The position numbers and the translations under genes are program-made. Below are positions 7,149 through 14,451 of a stretch of 28,131 nucleotides of DNA, piece after piece. This DNA comes from Pseudomonadota bacterium (lineage in GTDB: Bacteria; Pseudomonadota; Gammaproteobacteria; Xanthomonadales; Xanthomonadaceae): assembly GCA_023461075.1 (NCBI GenBank), contig JAEWNY010000095.1:1-28131 (forward strand). The letters run 5' to 3'. Below the pieces are notes generated by a model that worked only from the letters and a program-made list of their open reading frames with translations, was not told the DNA's origin and made no database searches. The stretch's first letter is position 1. Each line of letters opens with the position of its first letter.

Positions 7149-8979
7149 AGCCACGCTGCCGCGCATCGCGCTGATCGGCAACCCGAACAGCGGCAAGACC
7201 GCGCTGTTCAACCTGTTGACCGGCAGCCGGCAAAAAGTGGCCAACTACGCCGGGGTCACCGTCGAGCGCAAGGAAGGCCGCATGCTCGGTGCCTCCGGGC
7301 GGAGCTACGCGGTGCTTGACCTGCCGGGCGCCTACAGCCTGGCCCCCGCCAGCCTGGAAGAAGCCATCGCGCGTGATGTCTGCCGCGGCTTCTATCCGGG
7401 CGAGGCGGCGCCCGACCTCTTGGTCTGCGTGGTCGATGCCACCAATCTGCGCCTGCACCTGCGCTTCGTGCTGGAGCTGAAATCGCTCGGCCGACCGATG
7501 CTCATCGCGCTCAACCAGATGGATGCGGCGGCGCGGCGCGGGATCGGGATCGATGTGGCTGCGTTGTCGCGCGAACTCGGCCTGCCGGTGGTCGAGACGA
7601 TCGCCGTGCGCGGTGACGGTGCCGAGGCGCTGGTGGAACAGATCGAGGCGATGTTCACTGCCGGTGCATTGCCGGAAGCAAGTGCGACCACCAGCGAAGA
7701 CCTGCACGCCGAAGCGCGGCGCCTGATCGATGCGACTGTTCGCATGCCGCGGCGCACCGCGCAGGTCGATGATGCGCTCGATCGCTGGCTGCTGCATCCG
7801 GTCTTCGGGCTGCTCACTCTGGCGGTGGTGATGTTCCTGATGTTCCAGGCGGTTTACGCCTGGGCCACGCCGCTGATGGACGCGATCGAAGCCGGCACCG
7901 CCTGGCTGGGTGAGGCGGTCGGCGGCGCGATGCCCGAAGGCCCGCTCAAGGGCCTGATGGTCGACGGCATCATCGCCGGGCTCGGTGGCGTGGTGGTTTT
8001 CCTGCCGCAGATCCTCATCCTGTTCCTGTTCATCCTGGCGCTCGAGGAATCCGGCTACCTGCCGCGCGCGGCGTTCCTGCTCGATCGCACCATGTCCGCG
8101 GCGGGCCTGTCCGGGCGCAGCTTCATCCCGCTGCTGTCGAGTTTCGCCTGCGCCGTCCCCGGCGTCATGGCGACGCGTTCGATCCAGGACCCGCGCGATC
8201 GCCTCGCCACCATTATCGTGGCGCCGTTGATGACCTGTTCGGCGCGGTTGCCGGTCTACGCCTTGCTGATCGGCGCGTTCATCCCCGCGCGAAAGGTGCT
8301 GGGCGGGTTGCAGTTGCAGGGGCTGGTGCTGTTCGCGCTGTACATCGCCGGAATCCTCAGCGCCCTCGCGGTCTCATGGGTGATGAAGCGCTGGCGGCGC
8401 GAAAAGGGCGAGCATCCACTGATGCTGGAACTGCCGTCCTATCGCGTTCCGCACCTGCGCGACCTCGTGATCGGCCTTTACGAACGCGCGATGATCTTCC
8501 TCAAGCGCGTCGGCGGCATCATCCTGGCGCTGACCATCCTGCTGTGGTTCCTGCTGAACTTTCCGCAGGGCGCCGGCGTCGAGGACAGCCTGGCTGGCCA
8601 GATCGGTCGTGCGCTGGAGACGGTCTTCGCGCCGCTCGGCTTCAACTGGCAGATTTCCATCGCACTGATCCCGACCATGGCCGCGCGCGAAGTGATGGTG
8701 TCCTCGCTGGCCACGGTCTATGCGGTGACCGCCAGCAGCGACGAAGCCTCGTCAGCTGCGCTCTCGCCGATGATCGCGCAGGGCTGGACGCTGGCCACCG
8801 GCCTGTCATTGCTGGTCTGGTTCATCTACGCGCCGCATTGCCTGTCGACGCTCGCCACGATCAAGCGTGAGACCGGCTCGTGGCGGCAAACCGCCTTCGC
8901 CACTGTCTATCTGTTCGCGCTGGCCTACCTCGCGGCGTTGCTGACCTACCGTATTGCAGTTGCTATGGGGGCAGGGTGA
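7141..8979 (+). CDS. feoB: Ferrous iron permease FeoB
   Basis: Inner-membrane GTPase-coupled Fe2+ importer. The N-terminal G domain has G1 GNPNSGKT (13-20), G3 DLPG (60-63) and G4 NQMD (125-128). After a helical linker the polytopic membrane part includes two Gate/nucleoside-recognition-like blocks: one around SFIPLLSSFACAVPG, with the conserved Cys in the first gate, and a second near PTMAAREVMVSSL. At 612 residues it is shorter than E. coli FeoB (773) but close to the short forms I expect in Xanthomonadaceae. I chose the ATG at 7141, giving MSEATLPRIALIGNPN; an upstream in-frame start at 7117 would only add residues coded inside feoA. It is followed four bases after its stop by a small Cys-tailed membrane protein gene. 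Confidence 0.96.
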   Translation: MSEATLPRIALIGNPNSGKTALFNLLTGSRQKVANYAGVTVERKEGRMLGASGRSYAVLDLPGAYSLAPASLEEAIARDVCRGFYPGEAAPDLLVCVVDATNLRLHLRFVLELKSLGRPMLIALNQMDAAARRGIGIDVAALSRELGLPVVETIAVRGDGAEALVEQIEAMFTAGALPEASATTSEDLHAEARRLIDATVRMPRRTAQVDDALDRWLLHPVFGLLTLAVVMFLMFQAVYAWATPLMDAIEAGTAWLGEAVGGAMPEGPLKGLMVDGIIAGLGGVVVFLPQILILFLFILALEESGYLPRAAFLLDRTMSAAGLSGRSFIPLLSSFACAVPGVMATRSIQDPRDRLATIIVAPLMTCSARLPVYALLIGAFIPARKVLGGLQLQGLVLFALYIAGILSALAVSWVMKRWRREKGEHPLMLELPSYRVPHLRDLVIGLYERAMIFLKRVGGIILALTILLWFLLNFPQGAGVEDSLAGQIGRALETVFAPLGFNWQISIALIPTMAAREVMVSSLATVYAVTASSDEASSAALSPMIAQGWTLATGLSLLVWFIYAPHCLSTLATIKRETGSWRQTAFATVYLFALAYLAALLTYRIAVAMGAG

Positions 8980-8983
8980 GCTG

Positions 8984-9211
8984 ATGCCGCTCTGGCTGCA
9001 ATATGCGGTGATCGCGATGGCCGTGGTGGCTGCGGCACTGTTCGTCTGGCGAACGCGCTTCCCGACGTCGTGGCGGAGGACGCGGATCGCTATTGCTATC
9101 CCGCTTTTGCGTGAAGGCCGTCCGGCTTGGATGCAGCGGCTGGGCCGCCTCGTTGCGCCGGCGTCGGCGCTGGCCTCGGGCGAATGTGGCAGTTGCGGCG
9201 GCTGCGGCTGA
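8984..9211 (+). CDS. Small FeoB-associated Cys-tailed membrane protein
   Basis: A 75-residue protein with one N-terminal membrane segment (about 5-23, LQYAVIAMAVVAAALFVW), a basic juxtamembrane stretch rich in Arg, and a C-terminal CGSCGGCG. This architecture (one TM, basic linker, Gly/Cys tail immediately after feoB) matches the FeoB-associated Cys-rich membrane protein idea, although I cannot say it is the same family. The Cys cluster could bind iron or a cluster and act as a metallochaperone or FeoC-like sensor; this is inference. The gene starts four bases after the feoB stop and ends nine bases before the stop of the convergent zinc-ribbon gene. Confidence 0.8.
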   Translation: MPLWLQYAVIAMAVVAAALFVWRTRFPTSWRRTRIAIAIPLLREGRPAWMQRLGRLVAPASALASGECGSCGGCG

Positions 9212-9220
9212 CGCGAACGG

Positions 9221-9583
9221 CTAGCGCGCGCGCATCCGAGTACTGGCGACCAGGTCCACGCTGAGGCTGAAGCTGCGGTTCTCGCCGGGCTTGATCGCAC
9301 CCACACCCACCACGTGGCGCGCGACTTCCTCGCCGCGTTCATTGCGTACCACCGCCACCACCGAATACTCCCAGGCCTCGCCCGGCGCGGGGCCGGGCAG
9401 AGTGCCCTCGATCTTCAGCGGTGATGCCAGCACCTTGCGGTCCGGCGCCGCGTCGTAGCGCAAATGGCCCTTGCACTGCGGGCAGGTTGCCGAACTCGCC
9501 AGGATGGTCGCGCGGCAGTGCGGGCAGGTCCGGGTGGCGCCCACCTCATCCGGCTTGCCGCTGCGCCCGAGCAGGGTGCTCAT
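9221..9583 (-). CDS. Zinc-ribbon protein coupled to bactofilin
   Basis: A 120-residue protein of unknown function. An N-terminal zinc ribbon is formed by CPHC and CPQC, ten residues apart (about 23-39). The remaining part (about 50-115) looks like one beta-rich domain with alternating hydrophobic residues, EYSVVAVVRNERGEEV and RSFSLSVDLV, which recalls FxLyD/Ig-like accessory domains. There is no signal peptide or TM. The ATG at 9581-9583 overlaps the bactofilin stop as ATGA, which decides the start over an upstream in-frame one at 9652 and implies co-translation. A scaffold or adaptor role with bactofilin polymers is plausible but unproven. Confidence 0.8.
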   Translation of the reverse strand: MSTLLGRSGKPDEVGATRTCPHCRATILASSATCPQCKGHLRYDAAPDRKVLASPLKIEGTLPGPAPGEAWEYSVVAVVRNERGEEVARHVVGVGAIKPGENRSFSLSVDLVASTRMRAR

Positions 9584-10125
9584 GCGGCGGCGCTGTCTCC
9601 GGCCTTGTCGGTCTTGGAGGTCGATGCCGACTTGCCATCGGCCCAGCCGCATTCGACATGCCCGCGCAGGCGCGCGCCGGAAGCGATGGTCAGGTCGTCG
9701 GCCTTGATGTCGCCGTTCATCGCACTCGACGCCAGCAGGTCGACGCGCTTGGCCTGCTCGATGTTGCCATCCAGTTCACCTGCCACGTTGACCTTGTCGG
9801 CGCGCACGCTGCCATTGAGCTTGGCGCCTTGCTCGATGGTCAGGTCGCCCTTGACGTTGACATCGCCCTTGAACTTGCCGGCGATGCGGACGTGGCCGGC
9901 GCCTTCGATCTTGCCCTCGATGCTGAGGTCGGAGGCAATCACCGATTCCTTCAGCGCGGGCGCGGCGGCGACCGGTGTGTAGGTCGGCGCACTCGGGGCT
10001 GGATCGGCCACGGTAGCCGGTGCAGTGGCCGCCGGTTGCTTGGCGAACGGCGTAGTCACCGTATCGTTCGGGAATTCGGCGACGTCTTTCTTGGCGTTGT
10101 TGCCGGGGTCTCTCCAACTCACCAT
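9580..10125 (-). CDS. Bactofilin (polymer-forming cytoskeletal protein)
   Basis: A 181-residue bactofilin: an Ala/Pro/Thr-rich disordered N-terminus (about 1-57), a central right-handed beta-helix of repeating short strands (about 58-160; for example IEGKIEGAGHVRIAGKFKG and NVKGDLTIEQG) and a Lys/Asp/Ala-rich disordered tail. Bactofilins self-assemble without nucleotide into filaments and in other bacteria help cell shape, stalk growth or polar positioning. The ATG at 10123-10125 is preceded by a purine-rich GAGAGAG stretch that may serve as the ribosome site. The gene is followed by the overlapping zinc-ribbon gene. No peptidoglycan hydrolase (often next to bactofilins) is present nearby. 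Confidence 0.92.
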   Translation of the reverse strand: MVSWRDPGNNAKKDVAEFPNDTVTTPFAKQPAATAPATVADPAPSAPTYTPVAAAPALKESVIASDLSIEGKIEGAGHVRIAGKFKGDVNVKGDLTIEQGAKLNGSVRADKVNVAGELDGNIEQAKRVDLLASSAMNGDIKADDLTIASGARLRGHVECGWADGKSASTSKTDKAGDSAAA

Positions 10126-10267
10126 GGCGCTCTCTCGGATCGGCAGCGGGGGCTGCGGGCCGATTAACCTAGCACGTGAAAATGGCGTTCACACCCGCTC
10201 GAAGTTGGCTTTCGTTCATGTGTGAAACGGCGCACGTTGTTAAGCCCTTTGGTCGCGTGGTCGATGG

Positions 10268-11875
10268 TTACATCCTGAATACGCCGAACTTCGCAGGCTC
10301 GATGGATGCGTTGAGCGATGCCGCCAGCGCAAGCCCCAACACGCGTCGCGTGTCCGCGGGATCGATGATGCCGTCGTCCCATAGCCTCGCGGTGGCGTAG
10401 TACGGATTGCCTTGATCCTCGTACTGTTGGCGGATCGGCGCCTTGAAGCTTTCTTCGTCCTCTGCCGACCACTCGCCGCCCTTGGCCTCGATGCCGTCGC
10501 GGCGCACGGTGGCCAGCACGCTCGCCGCCTGTTCGCCGCCCATCACGCTGATGCGCGCGTTCGGCCACATCCACAAAAAACGCCCGCCATACGCACGCCC
10601 GCACATCGCGTAATTGCCGGCACCGAAACTGCCTCCGATCACCACGGTGAACTTCGGCACGCTCGAACAGGCGACGGCGGTGACCATCTTCGCCCCGTCC
10701 TTGGCGATGCCGGCATTCTCGTACTTGCGGCCGACCATGAAGCCGGTGATGTTCTGCAGGAAGACGAGCGGGATGCCGCGCTGGTTGCACAGCTCGATGA
10801 AGTGCGCGCCCTTGAGCGCCGATTCCGAGAACAGGATGCCGTTGTTGGCGACGATGCCGACCGGCATGCCGTGGATATGGGCGAAGCCGGTCACCAGGGT
10901 CTTGCCGTAGCGCGCCTTGAACTCCTGGAAATCGCTGCCATCGACGATGCGCGCGATCACCTCGCGGATGTCGAAGGGTTTGCGGGTGTCCTGCGGCACG
11001 ATGCCGTAAAGCTCATCGGCCGGATACAAGGGTTCGCGTGCTGGTTGCACGGCGACGTGCTCCTGCTTGCGCCGATTGAGCGTGCCGACGATGTCGCGCG
11101 CGATCGACAACGCATGGTGGTCGTCTTCCGCGAAATGGTCCGCCACGCCGGACACACTGGTATGCACATCGGCGCCGCCGAGCGCCTCGGCATCGACCAC
11201 TTCGCCGGTCGCCGCCTTCACCAAGGGCGGGCCGCCGAGGAAGATCGTGCCCTGTTCCCTGACGATGATCGACTCGTCGCACATCGCCGGCACGTAGGCG
11301 CCGCCGGCAGTGCAACTGCCCATCACCACCGCGACCTGCGGGATGTTCTCGGCACTCATCCGCGCCTGGTTGTAGAAGATCCGGCCAAAGTGCTCCTTGT
11401 CCGGGAACACCTCGTCCTGCAGCGGCAGGAAGGCGCCGCCGGAATCGACCAGATAGATGCAGGGCAGGCGGTTTTCCATCGCCACCTGCTGCGCGCGCAG
11501 GTGCTTCTTCACCGTCATCGGGAAATAGGTTCCGCCCTTGACCGTGGCGTCGTTGGCGACGATCACGCATTCCTGGCCGCACACGCGCCCGATGCCGGTG
11601 ACGACGCCCGCGGCCGGCGCGGCATCGTCGTACATGCCTTCGGCAGCCAGTGCGTTGAGTTCAAGGAAAGGCGAGCCGGGATCGAGCAGGGCATCGATGC
11701 GGTCGCGGGCCAGCAACTTGCCGCGCTCGGTGTGCTTGCGGCGGGCGGCCTCGCCACCGCCCTCGGCGGCGCGGCGCAGGCGGCTATGCAATGCGGCGGT
11801 CAGCGCGCGGTGGTGGTCGCTGGTCGCGATGAAATCGGCGGAACGGGTATCAAGCTGCGATGCGAGCGCGGGCAT
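10268..11875 (-). CDS. liuB: 3-methylcrotonyl-CoA carboxylase beta (carboxyltransferase) subunit
   Basis: Transfers the carboxyl group from carboxybiotin on the alpha subunit (4024-6015) to 3-methylcrotonyl-CoA. The 535-residue length and full colinearity fit MCC-beta. The N-half has the CoA-binding carboxyltransferase domain with oxyanion segment MGSCTAGGAYVPAM; the C-half has the biotin-side domain with GGSFGAGNYAMCGRAY. The ending KFGVFRM is typical of MCC-beta proteins. The TAA stop is at 10268-10270 and the ATG at 11873-11875. Unusually, it is separated from its alpha-subunit gene by bactofilin, zinc-ribbon and feo genes. Propionyl-CoA carboxylase beta is the main alternative; the other leucine genes favour MCC. 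Confidence 0.95.
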   Translation of the reverse strand: MPALASQLDTRSADFIATSDHHRALTAALHSRLRRAAEGGGEAARRKHTERGKLLARDRIDALLDPGSPFLELNALAAEGMYDDAAPAAGVVTGIGRVCGQECVIVANDATVKGGTYFPMTVKKHLRAQQVAMENRLPCIYLVDSGGAFLPLQDEVFPDKEHFGRIFYNQARMSAENIPQVAVVMGSCTAGGAYVPAMCDESIIVREQGTIFLGGPPLVKAATGEVVDAEALGGADVHTSVSGVADHFAEDDHHALSIARDIVGTLNRRKQEHVAVQPAREPLYPADELYGIVPQDTRKPFDIREVIARIVDGSDFQEFKARYGKTLVTGFAHIHGMPVGIVANNGILFSESALKGAHFIELCNQRGIPLVFLQNITGFMVGRKYENAGIAKDGAKMVTAVACSSVPKFTVVIGGSFGAGNYAMCGRAYGGRFLWMWPNARISVMGGEQAASVLATVRRDGIEAKGGEWSAEDEESFKAPIRQQYEDQGNPYYATARLWDDGIIDPADTRRVLGLALAASLNASIEPAKFGVFRM

Positions 11876-11950
11876 GGGCGTGCGGGTGATGTCGAAACCG
11901 CAAGGATACCGGTTGCGCGGATTTGCGCCGCGGCGACATCGTCCGCCCTA

Positions 11951-11979
11951 AAGAGAAAGGCCCGCCGAGGCGGGCCTTT
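11951..11979 (-). terminator. Rho-independent terminator after the Ala-rich lipoprotein gene
   Basis: Perfect 11-bp inverted repeat AAAGGCCCGCC (11956-11966) and GGCGGGCCTTT (11969-11979) with a 2-base centre. Read on the minus strand it ends in CCTTT followed by CTCTTTA, a reasonable U-rich tail. It lies 24 bases after the lipoprotein stop and isolates it from liuB, so liuB needs its own promoter within about 11876-11950. Confidence 0.85.
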
Positions 11980-12002
11980 CGATGCAGCTTGCGAAGAAAG
12001 GA

Positions 12003-12380
12003 TCAGTCCTTCTTCTCGGCCTCGGCGGTGGCCTTGGCTTCGCCGGATTCCTGCCTCATCTCGGCGGAAACGCGGTCAGCGGCATTGGCGACGGCGCCAG
12101 CGGCGTTGGCCTTGCCTTCTTCGTACGCAGCCTGGACCGGATCGGCGGCGGCGTCGACAGCGGCAGCGGTCGCACCGGCAGCGGCGGCCGTGGCGGCACC
12201 AGCGGCTTCGGCCGAAGCGACGGCGGCGTCACCGGCGGCGTTGGCAGCGTTGGCGGCCTGGGCACCGGCGGCGTCAGCGGCAACGGCGGCTTCATCAGCC
12301 TTCTGCTCGGCGGTCGGCGAGTTGCAGGCGGCAAGGGCGAGGGCGCTGGCCGCGATCAGGGTGGTGAGCTTGATGTTCAT
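12003..12380 (-). CDS. Ala-rich helical lipoprotein A
   Basis: A 125-residue protein with signal peptide and lipobox ALAAC (Cys19), followed by a very Ala-rich region with periodically spaced Asp/Glu/Lys and no aromatic residue except one Tyr. It is predicted to be almost entirely helical. It ends in a charged tail KATAEAEKKD. I chose the ATG at 12378-12380 because GGAG lies seven bases upstream of it, but only one base upstream of the other candidate at 12386. It is similar in design and length to the next gene (12545-12922), suggesting duplication. Function unknown; periplasmic spacer or envelope-stress roles are guesses. Confidence 0.85.
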   Translation of the reverse strand: MNIKLTTLIAASALALAACNSPTAEQKADEAAVAADAAGAQAANAANAAGDAAVASAEAAGAATAAAAGATAAAVDAAADPVQAAYEEGKANAAGAVANAADRVSAEMRQESGEAKATAEAEKKD

Positions 12381-12495
12381 GGGCATTCTCCAGAAGGGAT
12401 GGGACGATTCCGGGGACGCGGGATTGCGGCCGGGGCACTCGGCAGGGCGTGGAACGCGACCCGCTGAATTCTTGGGTGGAGCTGTCGTTCGTGGA

Positions 12496-12523
12496 ACAGG
12501 CCGCCGGCGAACCGGCGGCCTGT
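12496..12523 (-). terminator. Strong stem-loop downstream of Ala-rich lipoprotein B
   Basis: Perfect 12-bp stem, ACAGGCCGCCGG (12496-12507) and CCGGCGGCCTGT (12512-12523), around CGAA; on the minus strand the loop reads TTCG. It sits 22 bases past the lipoprotein B stop. The U-tract is short (TGTTCC), so it may act as a weak terminator or mRNA 3'-end stabiliser and could allow read-through into lipoprotein A. Confidence 0.7.
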
Positions 12524-12544
12524 GTCTTGCATCAACTCGGGCGA

Positions 12545-12922
12545 TTACTTGCCGTCGTTGTTGGTCGCGGCATTGGCGCCAGCAGCGGCCTGCTCAGCCG
12601 AATCCTGGGCCTGCTCGGCAGCGTCAGCAGCGTTCTCGGCAGCGTCGGCGGCGCCGTCACGGGCGTCGGTGGTGCCGGCGGTAGCGGCAACGTCGGCCTG
12701 GGTGGCTGCGGCGTCAGCAGCAGCAGCAGCAGCGTCGGCACCGGCCTGTGCAGCGTTGGCCGCAGCGGCGTCACCGGTGGCGGCGGCGTTGTTCGCGGCT
12801 TCCTGCGCTTCGCCCGCGGCTTCGGCGGCTTCGGCGGCGGAATCGGAAGCCTGCTGCGGGTTCGAGCAAGCGGTCAGGGCCAGACCCAGGGCCAGAGCCA
12901 GGAGTGCCTTGTTCATGGTCAT
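12545..12922 (-). CDS. Ala-rich helical lipoprotein B
   Basis: A 125-residue protein with signal peptide and lipobox LALTAC (Cys19), then an Ala-dominated body with repeated AA(D/E)AA patterns, no aromatic residues, and a C-terminal Lys (NNDGK). It is predicted to be helical and periplasmic, anchored by lipid. The start is not certain: ATG codons at 12925, 12922 and 12916 are in frame after a GAGGA ribosome site. 12922 has the best spacing (seven bases from GGA). The resemblance to lipoprotein A in length, lipobox position and composition suggests a tandem paralog pair. A C-terminal Lys is the residue used by Braun lipoprotein for peptidoglycan linkage, but no other Lpp feature is seen. Confidence 0.85.
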   Translation of the reverse strand: MTMNKALLALALGLALTACSNPQQASDSAAEAAEAAGEAQEAANNAAATGDAAAANAAQAGADAAAAAADAAATQADVAATAGTTDARDGAADAAENAADAAEQAQDSAEQAAAGANAATNNDGK

Positions 12923-12975
12923 CATGATGTCCTCGATAAGTGGTTTCAACGCGCACGGATGCGCGCGTTGGGGAC

Positions 12976-13003
12976 ATCATGACAAAGCCATGAACGCTGT
13001 CAA
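12976..13003 (-). promoter_or_regulatory. Sigma-70-type promoter of Ala-rich lipoprotein B
   Basis: On the minus strand TTGACA (12998-13003) is a perfect -35 hexamer, followed after 16 bases by CATGAT (12976-12981), four of six matches to TATAAT. The predicted transcript would start about 45 bases before the lipoprotein B ATG. Upstream is an A-rich run on this strand (the T tract at about 13017-13028 on the plus strand), which could act as an UP element. Confidence 0.6.
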
Positions 13004-13067
13004 GCGGTTTGGCCGGTTTTTTTTTGTTTTGCGTTTAGGCGGGTTTAGCCGGACTTAAGCCGCGTCT

Positions 13068-14243
13068 TCACGCCATCTCAACGGCCAGCGCCGTGGCTTC
13101 GCCGCCGCCGATGCACAGGCTGGCCACGCCGCGCTTGGCGCCACGTGCCTGCATCGCATGGATCAGGGTCACCAGCAGGCGGGCGCCGGAGGCGCCGATC
13201 GGGTGGCCCAGTGCGACCGCGCCGCCATTCACATTGACCTTGTCGTGCGGGATGCCGAGATCGGTCATCGGTGCCATCGCCACGCAGGAGAACGCCTCGT
13301 TGATCTCGAACAGGTCGACATCGCCGACCTGCCAGCCCGCCTTGTCCAGCACCTTGCGGATCGCATCGACCGGCGCGGTGGTGAATTTCTCCGGCGCCTG
13401 CGAGTGGGTGCTGTGAGCGACGATGCGCGCCAACGGCTTGGCAACGGCTGCCGCCGCCGCATCGGCCGACATCACCACCAACGCGGCGGCGCCATCGGAA
13501 ATCTTGGACGAGGAGGCGGCGGTCAGCACGCCGTCCTTGCCGAACGCGGCGCGCAGGCCGGGGATCTTGCCGGTGTCGATCTTGCCGGGTTCCTCATCGG
13601 CATCGACGACGACATCACCCTTCCGGCCCTTGACCGTGACCGGTGCGATTTCGGCCGTGAACGCACCATCGGCCTGTGCCTTCTGCGCGCGGTTCACCGA
13701 TTCGGTCGAATAGCTGTCCAGTTTGTCGCGGTCGTAGCCATAGGCGGCGCAGGTCTGGTCGCCGAACACGCCCATCGCCTGGCCGTCATCGGGATTGGTC
13801 AGGCCGTCCCAGGCCATGTGGTCGAGGAAGTTGGCGGTGCCGTAGCGGATGCCTGTGCGCGAGCCATTGAGCAGGTGCGGCGCATTGGTCATCGACTCCA
13901 TGCCGCCGGCCACCACCGCGTTGGCCGAGCCGGCCTTGATGATGTCGTGGGCCAGCATCACTGCCTTCATGCCAGAGCCGCAGACCTTGTTGAGGGTGGT
14001 CGCCCCGGCCGCATCCGGGATGCCTGCGGCGCGCGCGGCCTGGCGCGCCGGAGCCTGGCCGAGTCCGGCCGGCAGGACGCAGCCCATGATCACTTCGTCC
14101 ACCGCATCGGCACTGACGCCGGCGTGTTCGAGCGCGGCGGCGATCGCGGCCGCCCCCAAGGTGGGCGTCGGCACGCCGGTGAACTGGCCGAGCATGGAAC
14201 CGATGGCGGTGCGCTTGGCGCCGACGATGACGACGTCAGTCAT
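13068..14243 (-). CDS. Acetyl-CoA C-acetyltransferase (thiolase)
   Basis: Biosynthetic-type thiolase that interconverts acetoacetyl-CoA and two acetyl-CoA. The 391 residues contain the acylated nucleophile in NKVCGSGMKA (Cys88), the GGMESMTNAPHLL loop, His347 in GHPIGASGARLL and the second active-site Cys377 in CIGGGEA. The length and motifs fit AtoB/PhaA-type enzymes rather than FadA or SCP2 thiolases. GGAG lies seven bases before the ATG at 14241-14243. Acetoacetate from leucine degradation, once activated to acetoacetyl-CoA, would be its substrate; a polyhydroxybutyrate role cannot be excluded, but no phaB or phaC is present. Confidence 0.94.
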   Translation of the reverse strand: MTDVVIVGAKRTAIGSMLGQFTGVPTPTLGAAAIAAALEHAGVSADAVDEVIMGCVLPAGLGQAPARQAARAAGIPDAAGATTLNKVCGSGMKAVMLAHDIIKAGSANAVVAGGMESMTNAPHLLNGSRTGIRYGTANFLDHMAWDGLTNPDDGQAMGVFGDQTCAAYGYDRDKLDSYSTESVNRAQKAQADGAFTAEIAPVTVKGRKGDVVVDADEEPGKIDTGKIPGLRAAFGKDGVLTAASSSKISDGAAALVVMSADAAAAAVAKPLARIVAHSTHSQAPEKFTTAPVDAIRKVLDKAGWQVGDVDLFEINEAFSCVAMAPMTDLGIPHDKVNVNGGAVALGHPIGASGARLLVTLIHAMQARGAKRGVASLCIGGGEATALAVEMA

Positions 14244-14451
14244 GGGGGTGCTCCATAGTGATGCGAAACGTCGATTATCACCCCTGCGGCGGGCGGGCGA
14301 AAGCGAGACCTCCGTCTCGGTACATGAATGCTGACGTGTTGTGCTGGCGGCGTGGAGGGGCTAAAACACCGGCGAGGCTCAGGCGAAAAGCGGAGCCGGT
14401 CAGTCTTCCGATTGCATCACCCAATCCACATCATTCGAATGGAGTCTCGAG

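Noticed and set aside
10176..10192. GTGAA-N7-TTCAC dyad upstream of bactofilin as an operator
   Set aside because: Short half-sites of only five bases; no cognate regulator nearby and chance occurrence is likely.
10412..12367. Long plus-strand open frame opposite liuB and lipoprotein A
   Set aside because: Antisense to a clear carboxyltransferase gene; the translation becomes low-complexity Arg-rich and no ribosome site supports it.
12003..12949. Ala-codon GC-rich tracts as a tandem DNA repeat
   Set aside because: The repetition follows codon composition (GCG/GCC) and has no fixed unit; it is explained by the Ala-rich proteins.
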